Source: Harmothoe impar (Eukaryota; Annelida; Polychaeta; Phyllodocida; Polynoidae). Taken from it: a DNA stretch of 64,000 nucleotides. Below are positions 15,060-25,980 of this stretch, piece by piece. Under the pieces are notes generated by a model. It was not told the DNA's origin. It was given only the letters and a program-made list of their open reading frames with translations, and did no database searches. The DNA lies in contig OX381707.1 in NCBI GenBank assembly GCA_947462335.1, positions 33,407,618-33,471,617 on the forward strand. Reading direction: 5' to 3'. The translations under genes were made by a program, and so were the position numbers. Each line of letters begins with the position of its first letter. Position 1 is the first letter of the stretch.

Positions 15060-15260
15060 CATCTTACCGAGATGCAGGGATACATTATCTAATACGGATG
15101 TAGCCATTAGGTTGTTACTCTCACCGCAGTTTTCATCTGTATCACATGATTTAGGAACAAGCTTGAGATTGTCCTGAACGGGCTGGCAAACAGCCTCGTG
15201 TCCCATTAACAAGACATGGCGAGAAACTCTCGCCAAATGGAAAGTGATTACCAACAATAA
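15060..15260. other. Conserved block 6 of duplication (copy A)
   Basis: It aligns with 22310-22520 through TAGCCATTAGGTTGTTA, CATCTGTATCACATGATT and GAGATTGTCCTGA, then a CTGGCAA and CCAAATGG pair. The minus-strand open frame here is not conserved in copy B. Confidence 0.5.
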
Positions 15261-16070
15261 TGGATTCTCGGTAAAACTAGAAGACTACTGTTAGAGAATG
15301 TATTTTGTTTATTTCCACCTTTGGAAGAAATTTAGTTATGCGATATGTTCTAAGTTCGGCTAATGACACAAGAAAAATACTATGGAACTTGAGAAGGGAT
15401 CATACAAAACTGTACTTTTTAAATACTACTTCTGACCTGTGGACTATTTATTTCACACTAAACTAGCAGTGTTCATAACACCATGGAAATCAAGTCAGAG
15501 AAAATGATACTGTGCTTCTCAAACGGAATAGCGGCTCTATCCTATTTAAACTAAGGAATAGTAAACTGAATAGTGTAAACATAGACCACCATTCTGATTG
15601 TCAAAAGAAATTCATTGTCTATTTAAACCAGTTTTCATATTCATTTTCATTTTGTATTATTTGGTTATTGGGGGAGAGATGTCTAGGCATCGATTCCACT
15701 AGCTATTATACCAAGTAATATCTGCGCCATGGCCAGCTTTATATGTATTATACCCTCTGTATACAAGACACAGTTTTCAATAGCACCGGCAGCCATGATA
15801 TAATCATCTACGAAATGTCCATGGACACGCTTCTCAGTAACATATTCAAACAATTATAGACATAATAAATCAATATTATGATCAGGAAACACCGCCTGAG
15901 TCAATGTTTAGACAACCTAGATAAAACAAAGACACATCAAAGGGTGTTTTGTATACGTAGTGTGTAGGGTAACATTGCATGGGAGAACATACGGTGGTAA
16001 TGTGTGCATGAACAGTAGGATGGGGGAAGCATCAGGGGGAAGTAATATATGGAAAAGTGAAATGTCATCA

Positions 16071-18009
16071 CACTGATAATAAAACCTATAGTCAGTACTG
16101 ACTATACCATCATATTTTGACCCCCGTAGTCAGGGGACTATACAACTTAGTCACATATTAGTCATAAAGGTAGTCAGGAGTGACTATATGTGGATCACAC
16201 AAATTGATGATGTCACAGGAATGTGTGCACAGGAAACAGTTAGGATTCAAATTTGAATGGTCCATGGACTTCAGGTAGGCACATCCTCTCCTAAACCACT
16301 GTTCTATGGATAACCCTGCTTGTTATATGTTATGTTACTGTTGACTATGACAACTTAAGATGCTATAGGGTGCATGAGTTCTCATGTTTGATAGAGTTAT
16401 CATGGTAATTTGTTCCAATTTTGATAACATAGAAATACAGTGTATACATGTCTAGACTGACAGAGCATGAAAGGCCTACACAGGAGCCTGTCACTCGCTC
16501 TGCCTTATCCTAGCCTGTCCCCTGGCCTGTCTTATCCTAGATTGTCCCCTGGCCTGCCTTATCCTAGCTTGTCCACTGCCCTGCCCTATCCTAGCCTGTC
16601 CCCTGCCCTGCCTCATCCTAGCCTGTCCCTGCCCTGCTTTATCCTGGCCTGTCACCTGCCCTGCCTTATCCTAGCTTGTCCCCTGGCCTACCTTATCCTA
16701 GCTTGTCACCTGCCCTGCATTATCCTGGCCTGTCCCCTGCCCTACCTCATCCTAGCCTGTCCCTGCCCTGCCCTACCCTATCCTACTAGCCTGTCCCCTG
16801 CCCTCATCCTAGCCTTGCCTCATCCTAGCTTAGCCCTGCCCTGCTTTATCCTAGCTTGTCCCCTGCCCTGTCTTATCCTGGCCTTCACCTACCTTGCCCT
16901 ATCCTAGCCTGTCCCCTGCCCTGCCTCATCCTAGCCTGTCCCTGCCCTGCCTTATCCTGGCCTGCCCTGCATTATCCTAGCCTGTCCCCTGGCCTACCTT
17001 ATCTTAGCTTGTCCACTGCCCTGCGTTATCCTAGCCTGTCACCTGCCCTGCATTATCCTAGCTTGTCCCCTGGCCTACCTTATCCTAGCCTGTCACCTGC
17101 TCTGCCTTATCCTAGCCTGTCCCCTGCCTTGCCTTATCCTAGCCTGTCCCCTGGTCTGCCTTATCCTAGCTTGTCCACTGCCCTGCCTTATCCTAGCCTG
17201 TCACCTGCCCTGCCTTATCCTAGCCTGTCCCTTGCCCTACCTCATCCTAGCCTGTCCCTGCCCTGCCCTGCCCTATCCTACTAGCCTGTTCCTGCCCTGC
17301 CTCATCCTAGGCTGTCCCCTGCCCTGCCTCATCCTAGCTTGTCCCTGCCCTTCTTTATCCTAGCCTGTCCCCTGTCCTGCCATATCCTAGCTTGTCCCCT
17401 GCCCTGTCTTATCCTGGCTTGTCACCTACCTTGCCTCATCCTAGCCTGTCCCTGCCCTGCCTTACCCTAGCCTGTCCCCTGCCCTGCGTTATCCTAGCCT
17501 GTCCCCTGCCCTGTCTCATCCTAGCCTGTCCCTGCACTGCTTTATCCTAGCCTGTCCCCTGCCCTGCCTCATCCTAGCCTGTCCCCTGCCCTGCCTTATC
17601 CTAGCCTGTCTCTGCCCTGCTTCATCCTAGCCTGTCCCCTGCCCTGCCTTATCCTAGCTTGTCCCTTGGCCTGCCTTATCCTAGCCTGTCCCCTGGCCTG
17701 CCTTATCCTAGCCATGCCTACCCTGCTGAACCTTGACCTGCCTTCAGAACTTAAGTTTCCCTTATGTCTCATGATTGACTATATCTTTTAGTCATAGTGA
17801 CTACTTTAGACCATGAAACCATTAAATTCATAGTCACTTGACTATATAGCCCAAATCAGCCGATTTAATGGCTGACTATAGGTTGACTATATGACTAACT
17901 TACTATAGACATAGGTGACTAACTTGGTATAGTCGTTTTTGCTACATTCATGTGACTATAGAAATGTAGTCCGTAGTGACTAACATTTCCAGGTCCATTA
18001 TTATCAGTG
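16071..18009. mobile_element. CACTG-ended transposon, copy 1
   Basis: This is a 1939-bp non-autonomous DNA transposon. Its ends are perfect 12-bp inverted repeats, CACTGATAATAA and TTATTATCAGTG, flanked by a 2-bp CA duplication at 16069-16070 and 18010-18011. CACTR tips with 2-3 bp target duplications are typical of the CACTA/EnSpm superfamily. The left arm (about 415 bp) and right arm (244 bp) are rich in TAGTCA/TGACTA motifs and closely match those of copy 2 at 49972-51225. The interior is a 27-bp minisatellite. There is no transposase, so any movement depended on a partner element. It is inserted into duplication copy A and is missing from copy B. Confidence 0.85.
16486..17740. repeat. 27-bp minisatellite inside transposon copy 1
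   Basis: About 46 variant copies of a 27-bp unit with the words CCTGTCCCCTGCCCTGCC and TTATCCTAG. Because 27 is a multiple of three, the array stays open and is read as repeats of nine residues (like PSLSPALPY). This explains the long plus-strand frames at 16467-17284, which are not genes. Units vary by single substitutions and by loss of a few bases. Confidence 0.9.
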
Positions 18010-18589
18010 CAGGCTTATTCATACTGTTGTACACCACTAACATGATCCTCCACCTGATGTGCCCTGTTTTCTGACGCCAAGTTATGATGTATTAAACTAA
18101 ATTTTATACTAAATGTTAGTGTTCTAATTGGACAAGACTGTGTAAACAATTTAAGTAATCCCACCATTCCCTACTTTGTGAGAAACTTCAACAAATTCAG
18201 CGATTTAATTTTGAAAGAAATATATTTGGGATGAAATATCGATTTGAATAGCAACGTCTATCAAATTCATTGTTATTGCAATTTAAAAATTTAAGTGAAA
18301 CTCAATTCATAGCTTTATCTTTTTAGGCTTTCATTTTCAGCTAACCACAAAACAGTTTTATAGAGGCATCCATAATAGGAAACCAATTCTGACAGTGACA
18401 ATGAAAGGGACATGCCATGTTTGGGACTGCCACATGCTAGCAATGCATTAATGTGTGTTTCATGTTAGCCTTGACATGTATAGCATGCCTCTCTATGGCT
18501 AGCATGTCTAAGGTGGTATAACATTGGGTCTCGATGACTCTAACTATTTCCTTTGAATCCATGTCGGTCGATGTTGTACACTTTCATTC

Positions 18590-18770
18590 CCAGTCGTTCT
18601 TTGTGTTTCTGTTGTGTTCTCACAGAGCCTTTATACCATTGCAATAAGTATTTCAATTACAGACGCAATAGAATACCCCTAGATAGTTGATCATTATATG
18701 TTGTCTCATAAGAGACACCATTCCGTTGGGTAGTCACTAATGAGTGCTACTATGAATGCTGATTATGTTC
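18590..18770 (+). other. Conserved block 9 with acceptor-like site (copy A)
   Basis: It aligns both with 23785-23960 (B) and 46615-46800 (C). Each has a pyrimidine-rich stretch ending in ACAG (TTGTGTTCTCACAG here, TTTTTATTAACACAG in B, TTTTTCTTTTTACAG in C), followed by related AT-rich sequence. Then comes GACACCATT..GTTGG..ACT.A.GA..GCTACTATGA in A and C. This may be a shared 3' splice site. No matching downstream donor or coding frame is seen. Confidence 0.45.
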
Positions 18771-19077
18771 TGCAATGTTATATTTTCTATTTATCTCTTC
18801 TTGTCCTACTTTGTATGTCTCTCTCATCTTATCTCTTCTTCCCCTCTCTTTACAAATCTCTCTGTCCTGTCTCCCCTATTTTCTCTACACTATTCTACAT
18901 GTCTCCAATCACTCAGCTAGGTTCCTATCTACATGTCCCATACATCCTGTGCTTTTTTATAAACAGCTCAATTAGCTGTTTTCGGTTGATCGATCACCTT
19001 AAGCCAACCTATAATGGTATAGAGCATGGGACCCTCTGACGACAGCCCTAAGTCCCTCTGTATATACGTGTGTGTGT

Positions 19078-19090
19078 GGGGGGGGGGGGG
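19078..19090 (+). repeat. Poly-G run at A/B junction
   Basis: A short (GT)n is followed by 13 G residues. It sits in the roughly 50 bp between the last alignable block of copy A and the first of copy B. Confidence 0.8.
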
Positions 19091-19470
19091 TGAGTTAGAC
19101 CTGAATATTCTATGCTGTTTTCAACCAATCAGCTTCAGCTATAACTAACCAATGAGAAATGAACCACTGAGAGCCAATGATACATAGCACAGGGCAGTGG
19201 ATGTGGTTTACTTGAAAAGTTAAGATACATTCATTATGCAACGTGATTATAAGACCAGGTAACATTCTGATGGCAGTACACTCGCTCTTGTGTGCTGTTG
19301 CCCATTCTCATATTGGGATACTCTATCAGCCTGCTGCTTCGTGGAAGGAGCCTCAAAGAAATATAATGCTTGATTTCACAAGCTCTGTCTTTAAGTCATC
19401 TTAACTCCATACTTTACCTTCTACATGGAGGCGTTAATTCAATTTCCTTGTTATCTGCAGACCCCATTTC

Positions 19471-19657
19471 TCATTGTTTTATCAATTTCTACATGACACT
19501 GCAAAAGAGAAGCAAGTACCTGGAATCCAATCACCAAATGGTCTTGATAGAAACTTGTCTAGATAGAAATTTCTCATTGTACTATTAATAGCTACATGAC
19601 ACTGCAAAAGAGAAGCAAGTACCTGGATTCCAATCACCAAATGGTCTGGATAGAAAC
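19471..19657. repeat. 100-bp local tandem duplication in copy B
   Basis: Two units starting TCTCATTGT and ending GGATAGAAAC/TTGATAGAAAC, about 100 bp apart. Each contains CTACATGACACTGCAAAAGA and CCAATCACCAAATGG. Copy A has one unit (about 12165-12250), so this is a later event. Confidence 0.85.
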
Positions 19658-19821
19658 TAATTTGATTTTGCTGAAAAGGAAAGGAAGAAATGAAAGATGA
19701 TAACATTTATCATTTGTTTAGTAGTGAGCAGGTAAATGTTGACTTGTGCTTTTAGGGCCACACTCTAGTGACACTCTCATGAATACAAAGAGCCAATGCA
19801 TTTATTGTCATTCTGCTGCCA

Positions 19822-19823
<2 letters not shown>

Positions 19824-19875
<52 letters not shown>
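19824..19875. repeat. (TA)n microsatellite
   Basis: About 52 bp of perfect alternating AT. The minus-strand frame across it reads as an isoleucine-tyrosine run and is not a gene. Confidence 0.95.
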
Positions 19876-19878
<3 letters not shown>

Positions 19879-20004
19879 ATTTTGATATAACATCACCTCT
19901 GCATTAGGAGTTATGTTTAGTTTTGTTATGAAGTAACTATAGATACCTGCAACATATGTACAGGTGTGACACCTGAAAAGGTCAGTCATGACCACAGCCA
20001 ATTG

Positions 20005-20018
20005 GTTGCCATGGAAAC
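20005..20018 (+). promoter_or_regulatory. RFX-type X-box in copy B
   Basis: GTTGCCATGGAAAC is identical to the site in copy A at 12539-12552 and lies at the matching place in the duplication. Confidence 0.5.
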
Positions 20019-20316
20019 ACTAAGCCCCGAATGTCAAGGATCACTAGACTCCCACCAGGCCTACTCAGAACATGTTCTCACCTGTGAATCGTCCCATATC
20101 CTTTACTCAACTCCCCCCATTCCCTGTGACCAACCCTTATGTCCTGCTCCCCCTGCCCTCCCCAACTGCCTATCATGCCACTCCTTCCTTCCCGCCCTCC
20201 TGTTCACTTACTGTCCATACATCCCCCCCCCCATCCCCACACGATACCTATCACTACACCAAGTGCCACCATCCCCTCCCCCAGCCCATCCCCCACCATC
20301 CACTCCGTCCCACTCT

Positions 20317-20437
20317 TGTCCATCAAGGGCCATGTCCAGCAGAGGATGCCACTAACGACACCTATCACCTTACATGGTGCTACACCGTCCCCATGGAGGT
20401 GGTCGGCCATGTTGGATTGACCCACTGTTAGCGTGAC
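20317..20437. other. Conserved block 3 of duplication (copy B)
   Basis: The partner of 12960-13083, with 43 leading bases identical. Differences further along break the open frame seen in copy A, so a non-coding role is more likely. Confidence 0.55.
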
Positions 20438-21267
20438 AAGGTGGATGTAATGCTACAAGGTGCTCCCATGACAACCCATGACCTCTACTCTACATGAAAG
20501 GGGTTTCAGGGTAGTGTTGAATGTTATCGGTCTAACTAGCCATATCATATGCATGTTACATTCTCGTCACTGGCCCTTAGCCCTGGTTCCTCCTCTATCA
20601 ATTTCCTCCCACCTTTCTCTGTCTCTGCTTCATCTTTACCACCACTTTCTCTTTACTATCAACTAAGCTATTCCATTGTGAATTTTGCTTCGCGTCAGAA
20701 CGCAAATGACAGCATTGGATTCATGCCATAACAGCTCTGCAGCCCATCCCCAATGCATAACAATGTGACAAAAACTATTGTCACTCCACCATTTTCCTTT
20801 CTTTGGATCAATAATCTATCAGCTTGCCATTAATTGGTTCTAGCTTTGCTTCAGAGTCTTGGAAGCTGTTGAGACTTCTCTGTGCATGGGGACAGCCTAA
20901 TGCAGGTGTGCCTGAGGCAAGACAAAGCTTGACTCCCAATGACTGAGCCTTCAATTCTCAAGGCAGGTCACCTTTGATATACAGGGAGGTACCATGCAGC
21001 AGGGTACATGTGACATTCTAAACTAAATCAAGAGGGTGAATCAAGATTCATAGATGTACCCCAGTATAATTACATATTGCTCATTGTTATTAGCATAAAG
21101 GGGGAAGCTATAAAGTGTTAATGATCTGGATTAAATTGTACAATTTATTCTGGAAAGTATACTGAATTTTGCTGAATGAATCAAAAGCAGTTTCATACCA
21201 TTGATAATGTTGTATAGGCATATTAGTGTCAAATTATTTCTCAATTCGGATCATTTGAATCTGTTAC

Positions 21268-21603
21268 CCCTTTAAGGGCCGCTGCTGCCTCTGGGCAGCA
21301 TCTTAAACACCCCTGAAAAACCGCTGCTGCCCTATCAAAATTTCTACCCTAGGGAAGCAATACCACTAAATTACAGCTCCTGCTATGAAACAAAAAATAA
21401 GAATTTTTGAATGAATCCAAAAATATTTAACATGAATACTACGTCCCCTTGTCAAAAAGGTTTAAATTCTGTCTCCAATACAACTTATTTCACTCCGTAG
21501 CCACTGTCCCAGGGAGCAATTACTTGCAAAGTTGCGAATTCCCATTGCATAGGGCCGGTGGTTAAGTCCCAAATGACACTTTTCAAGGCCAGCAGTGAAA
21601 GGG
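21268..21603. mobile_element. TTAA-flanked element in copy B
   Basis: A 336-bp insertion flanked by TTAC (left) and TTAA (right). Its tips CCCTTT and AAAGGG match the TTAA-type MITE family, but the interior (GCTGCTGCC words) is different. The tip plus the TTAA target are piggyBac-like traits. It appears to be absent from the corresponding place in copy A. Confidence 0.5.
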
Positions 21604-21624
21604 TTAAATCCTAGATTATGCATG

Positions 21625-21940
21625 GGACATCTCACTTCACTACAATACCACTACCGAGACAGTGCTAGTGTAGACAGCTCTGGTCACTAGATAGGCTGTA
21701 GGTGGCTGTAGGGTGTGCGGGGAAAGATGAGTTGGTAAGACTTGGCCAGGATTTAGCCCAAGGCTACTGCAGCCAACACCTGTTTAGTTTAGACCAGGTC
21801 GCCTGTGTTTCCTCCAGCTTATTTGTCTTGCCCTGCAGACAAGTTTACCTCCCTCACCCCCTGGAGGGCCCCAGCTAATGACTGCTACTCTATGGTGCAG
21901 TATCTAATATTGGGACTGCAGTCGTGGCATTAATGGGATG
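21625..21940. promoter_or_regulatory. Conserved block 5 of duplication (copy B)
   Basis: The partner of 14455-14760. The core 21774-21840 keeps CACCTGTTTAGTTT, CGCCTGTGTTTCCTCCAG and TTATTTGTCTT with only a few changes. Confidence 0.5.
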
Positions 21941-22309
21941 GGCTGGAGGAGTGTTGCTTGTACTACAGATGTGTAAAGGGGTGATGCAGGTCCAGTTCCT
22001 TTTCTATTGGAGATTTCTCAATAGCTAAACAGCATTTGTATGCTTGCGTGAATAGTATCATCTCATTAAAGGTATGTTGGCGCATTGAGATTTTAGGTAA
22101 ATGTCCAGTAACATCATTGCATATACAATTGGTACATTCCAAGAATATTTTCAAAATAAAAAGCACATTTAGATATTTAGGTATTGTGAAATTAATTTGT
22201 GATAAAAAAACATTTACTAAACTATTATTTTGTGAGATAACAGTTCCTAGCAATATGTAACCAGTAACAGTCATAGCACATTAGGTATTGACAGTATTGC
22301 CCCATTATC

Positions 22310-22520
22310 TCTATGACAGTAGCAACTTGCAGCAATACGGGGAGAATATATTATGGCCACCGCTATTAGGTTGTTATTCCCATCCCAGTTCTCATCTGTA
22401 TCACGTGATTGAACAATGAGCGCGAGATTGTCCTGATTGGCTGGCAAGCAGCCTCTCATCCACGTGATCCATCCACGAGAGATCGCGAGACTGGCTTGCC
22501 AAATGGGAAGTCATTACGGA
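22310..22520. promoter_or_regulatory. Conserved block 6 of duplication (copy B)
   Basis: The partner of 15060-15260. Compared with A it has two CACGTG E-boxes (22402 and 22461 regions), a CCAAT box in reverse (ATTGGCTGG) and an ATCGCGAGA palindrome-like word. This gives a more promoter-like composition. The function is inferred only from these motifs. Confidence 0.4.
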
Positions 22521-24150
22521 ACGTTGTTTGGGACGTCAGTTAAAGTGGCTGCAGACAAGTAGGACACTCTGCGGAGGTTATATTGTTTGATGATGCATTT
22601 CTTATGTGTACTATTTTCAGACACATTTATATCTATATACTGGTGGCACTACCCTGTGGAATATGGACATGGAAAATGCAAAACGTGCTAAGCAAATAAT
22701 ATAGTTTCTTTTAATTATTATTTTCATGAATCCTATTGTGACGATAGTGAAGAGTCTAAGATTAAATTCCTCCGAATATATATGATATTGATTCCTAAAC
22801 ATAGTGGCGATAATGGCAGAGAAATAACATGTTTTATTTGATGAGTGGGAGGTAGTACACATGGCAAACACATTAAGAGTAATTTAGACACTTTTCTATC
22901 TATGACAGCAATATAATGTTCCTTTCAAATGTTTCATAACCCATGTCAGTATGACACAGTTCCCCATATAGTACAAACATCTGTGGTATATTTACAGCGG
23001 TATTCTTCTCAGTGACATATCCAGTAATAAATATGCTTTATCAATACATGGTCAGGAAACACTGCCTGAGTCAATGTTTAAATAACCTAAATAAAACATC
23101 CATCAAAATGCTACACAACCTGAAGTTCATATGCCAGGCTCTATAATGGTCGAATATAATATATTATGGCGAAAATGGTGCGAGTTTGAATAGGGTAGTG
23201 GTACAAACAGGGAAAGTAGCATATTGAAAAAAATATATAAAGATGTACTATACTGAAAGTTGGTCATTAAGAGGGCCATCACGATAAAGTAAAATTCATG
23301 AATTCCATTAGATCCTATTAAGTATGGTCACATATGTTACATATTTATAAGGGCTAGCCTGCGTTCATGTATTAGGATGCCAATGTGCATAATACAGTGA
23401 ACCACTATTTTGCAATCAAAGGGTCATTATCATTTGACTGCGTTATATATGGGAAAAGTCATGCCTCTATGCTTTCAAAACACACCATTAGAGGCCATTC
23501 AGAAATGTTTATAATAGAAACAGTAATTTCAATTGGATCATGTTTGTTTTGTGGCCCCCATTTTCTTGTTAGCCTAGAAATAGAGAGGCATTTCGGATCA
23601 GGGACCAATTTTGGCCATGACAATGAAACTGGCATGCCATGTTTGGGACTCTCACATGCTAGTGATGTATTAATATGTGTTTCATGTTAAAGCATTGCTC
23701 TCTATGGTTAGCATGTCTGGGAAGGTTTAACATAGAGCATGCCTGGCTCTTACACTGTGGTTCTCTTTGTATTAATGTCAGAAAGGTTCTGTCTGTTTCT
23801 GTAGCTGGTTTTTATTAACACAGAAAAAGAGCCTTCGTGCAATAGTTACCGACAACAATGAACCAATATAGAACCAAAGGTTCCTCTCGATGATTAATCA
23901 TATTAATGTACCATACAAGTCATGAAGGACACCATATTGTTTATAATGCAGCAATCGGTACTGATATCAATTCTAACCAACTGCAGGGTTTCACTCTCTT
24001 CGTTAGTAGCCTTTTTGCTCTATGCTATTTCATTGCCATCGCTCATCCACATGGCCCACATATCCTGGTTTCTATTGAATGGGTCAATTAGCTTTTTGGG
24101 CTCTGATCGATCACCTTTATTTAGCCAGCAACCACAGAGACGGTTCAGGC

Positions 24151-25189
24151 AGTAAGCACATAAATAGTGTGCTTCATGCAACATGGCCAGGAATCATCAG
24201 GTTTCTATCACACTTTTACTTTTGAGAGATTTTGCCTACAGCTGCAGACTAAGATTCCCCACAATCCCCACAAATATGATCTTGTCTTTAATATCGCAAA
24301 AGATGGGTCATATTGACCTAGGATTGGGTAACCTGAAACAGTACATTCTTGTTGGTCTCTGACGCAGTAGCATGCCTCTGTTTGTGAATGGGGGAATGGC
24401 AGTGTGTGTACCTATACATGTATGTGTTTGGGTGGGGGCGGGGGCGGGGGTGGGGGCTGCGATGTGAGGTGTGTGTATTCACCTGTGCTCGGAATCAACC
24501 ATTGAGGCTTTACCACCTGATTTAATGGGGCGATCGATGCCACAAAATAGCTCTTTGCCATGTATTCACCTCTAGACTTTATTATATCATAGATATCCAT
24601 GATCATATGTTTGCTGGGTGAAGACAGTAGCATATACAGGTACTTCTGATAGAAGCATTGGATATATTTGTTACACACTTTGATATCGGAATCATTTACT
24701 TCGCCCTTGTTTTATTCAACTGTAATAGCTGTTTTTTGTTATTTCTGGTATCACAAGTGTATCAAAGCTTGCTCTCCTTGATTATAGCACAGCATAACGC
24801 GATACGAACTCAATCTTTTTTCTCTTCCAGTCTATTGAGAATAATAACGAGTAAAATATTATCTGTAGAATAAATTTGGAAAGGGATAGTCGTCTGTACA
24901 TGCTATCCTAAAGCCCATGAAGTGAATAAAATTAGGAATCTCCGAGAAGTGATCTATTGTCAAAGATAAGCTTATTATTTGTGAACATGAATGGAAACAC
25001 AAATTGAAACAGCATTCTTTCTGACGCCACCAGCATTGTCCAAGTTGGCGGGAGAATCTACGTGGGCTTTTACTTAAGGAGGCATATCTGAAATCTGATA
25101 TTAATTGAATTGAGAAGTGATTATACATGATTAATAGTGAACGTTCCATATTGTGTCTCTGGACTATTCTTTAGTGTATACTCTGCCTC
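24151..25189. other. No gene seen; contains a G-quadruplex tract
   Basis: Unique DNA. At 24429-24456 several runs of five G separated by single T or C bases form a strong intramolecular G4 candidate. The glycine/proline-like open frame across it is an artefact of composition. Confidence 0.55.
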
Positions 25190-25580
25190 CCTCCTCATTC
25201 CCACTCTCTCTCTCTCTCTTTTATTTTCCTTCCCCCCTCCCCCAATCTCTCCTATACCTGCCCATCAATCTCTCCTACTCTCCCACTCTGTCTCTCTGCT
25301 TCTCTGTATCTCTCCCTCACTCACGCCCTCCCCCTCCCCCTCTCCTTCTCTACCTCTTTCCCCTCACCCGCCCCCCATCTGTCCTCTCTCTCTCCCTCTC
25401 CTTCTCCCTCTCCCTCTCCCACTCCCTCTCCCTTTCCCTCTCCCTCTCCCTCTCCCTCCCCTCTCATTCTCCCACTACCCTTCTCTTCCTCCTCTCTTCC
25501 TCCCTATTTCCCCTCCCCGATCCATCCCTCCTCCTTCTCTCAGCTCCCCCAGCTCATCCGCTACAATCCCTCTCTGCTGA
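25190..25580. repeat. Polypyrimidine (CCCTCT)n tract
   Basis: About 390 bp that are almost wholly C and T on the plus strand, with long (CCCTCT)n and (TC)n parts. Such mirror-like tracts can form triplex (H-DNA). The long serine/proline/leucine open frames at 25137-25719 result from the absence of purines and are not genes. Confidence 0.9.
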
Positions 25581-25719
25581 CAATCCCATGTCATACGGTC
25601 GTTGCTGGTCCCTCATCAGCAGCGCCTCCAGGCTCCCACCTCGGCCCTGGTTCCCTCCTCCTCCAGCACATGGGGCCTCCCCCGCTGCCTGCTCCAGCGC
25701 CTGGTTGCTCCCTGATTAA

Positions 25720-25980
25720 CCCTTTAAAGCCGGCATGACGCCTCAAGCTGGCATGTTCATTTGACTTCATGATGCACCAATGCAGCACCAGACAGTCACC
25801 TGAGTCACAAGGTGGTGGTACATCGGTGCATCATGACGACCTTTGTTGGACGTATCACCCGCAAGGAGTTGGAATAATGCACCAATGCAGCGATGGGGAA
25901 TTACTCGCTGGTCCTGCATGCATGAATCATAACGTTAAAATGGCATAGACGTGTGCATTAAAGCGCTATGTTTCCCTCTA
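25720..25980. mobile_element. TTAA-type MITE
   Basis: TTAA (25716-25719), then CCCTTTAAAGCCGGCATGA. Internal CATGATGCACCAATGCAGCA occurs in both orientations, and the right arm has GTGCATTAAAGCGCTATG. The right tip is eroded. The size and word order match the family. Confidence 0.65.

Larger units (their letters stand above)
11655..19050. repeat. Tandem segmental duplication, copy A
   Basis: This segment is alignable, block by block and in the same order, with 19105-24150. Clear paired blocks (A with B) are 12005-12265 with 19315-19685; 12500-12560 with 19965-20025; 12960-13083 with 20317-20437; 13860-14230 with 20755-21080; 14455-14760 with 21625-21940; 15060-15260 with 22310-22520; 15830-15935 with 23000-23100; 18355-18540 with 23560-23740; 18590-18770 with 23785-23960; 18930-19025 with 24040-24135. 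DNA between blocks is weakly or not alignable, so the duplication is old. Copy A contains a later transposon insertion (16071-18009) that copy B lacks. Confidence 0.85.
19105..24150. repeat. Tandem segmental duplication, copy B
   Basis: The second unit of the tandem pair; see copy A for the block list. It lacks the CACTG transposon but has gained a (TA)n tract (19824-19875), a local 100-bp tandem duplication (19471-19657) and a TTAA-flanked element (21268-21603). Open frames at 19966-20431 lie in cytosine-rich sequence and block 3 and are not preserved in copy A. Confidence 0.85.

Noticed and set aside
16467..17284. Proline/leucine/serine repeat proteins of about 145 residues
   Set aside because: They are the 27-bp minisatellite of a transposon read in frame.
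25137..25719. Overlapping 147- and 188-codon open frames
   Set aside because: They translate a polypyrimidine tract that lacks stop codons. Residues are almost only S, L, P and F, with no domain.
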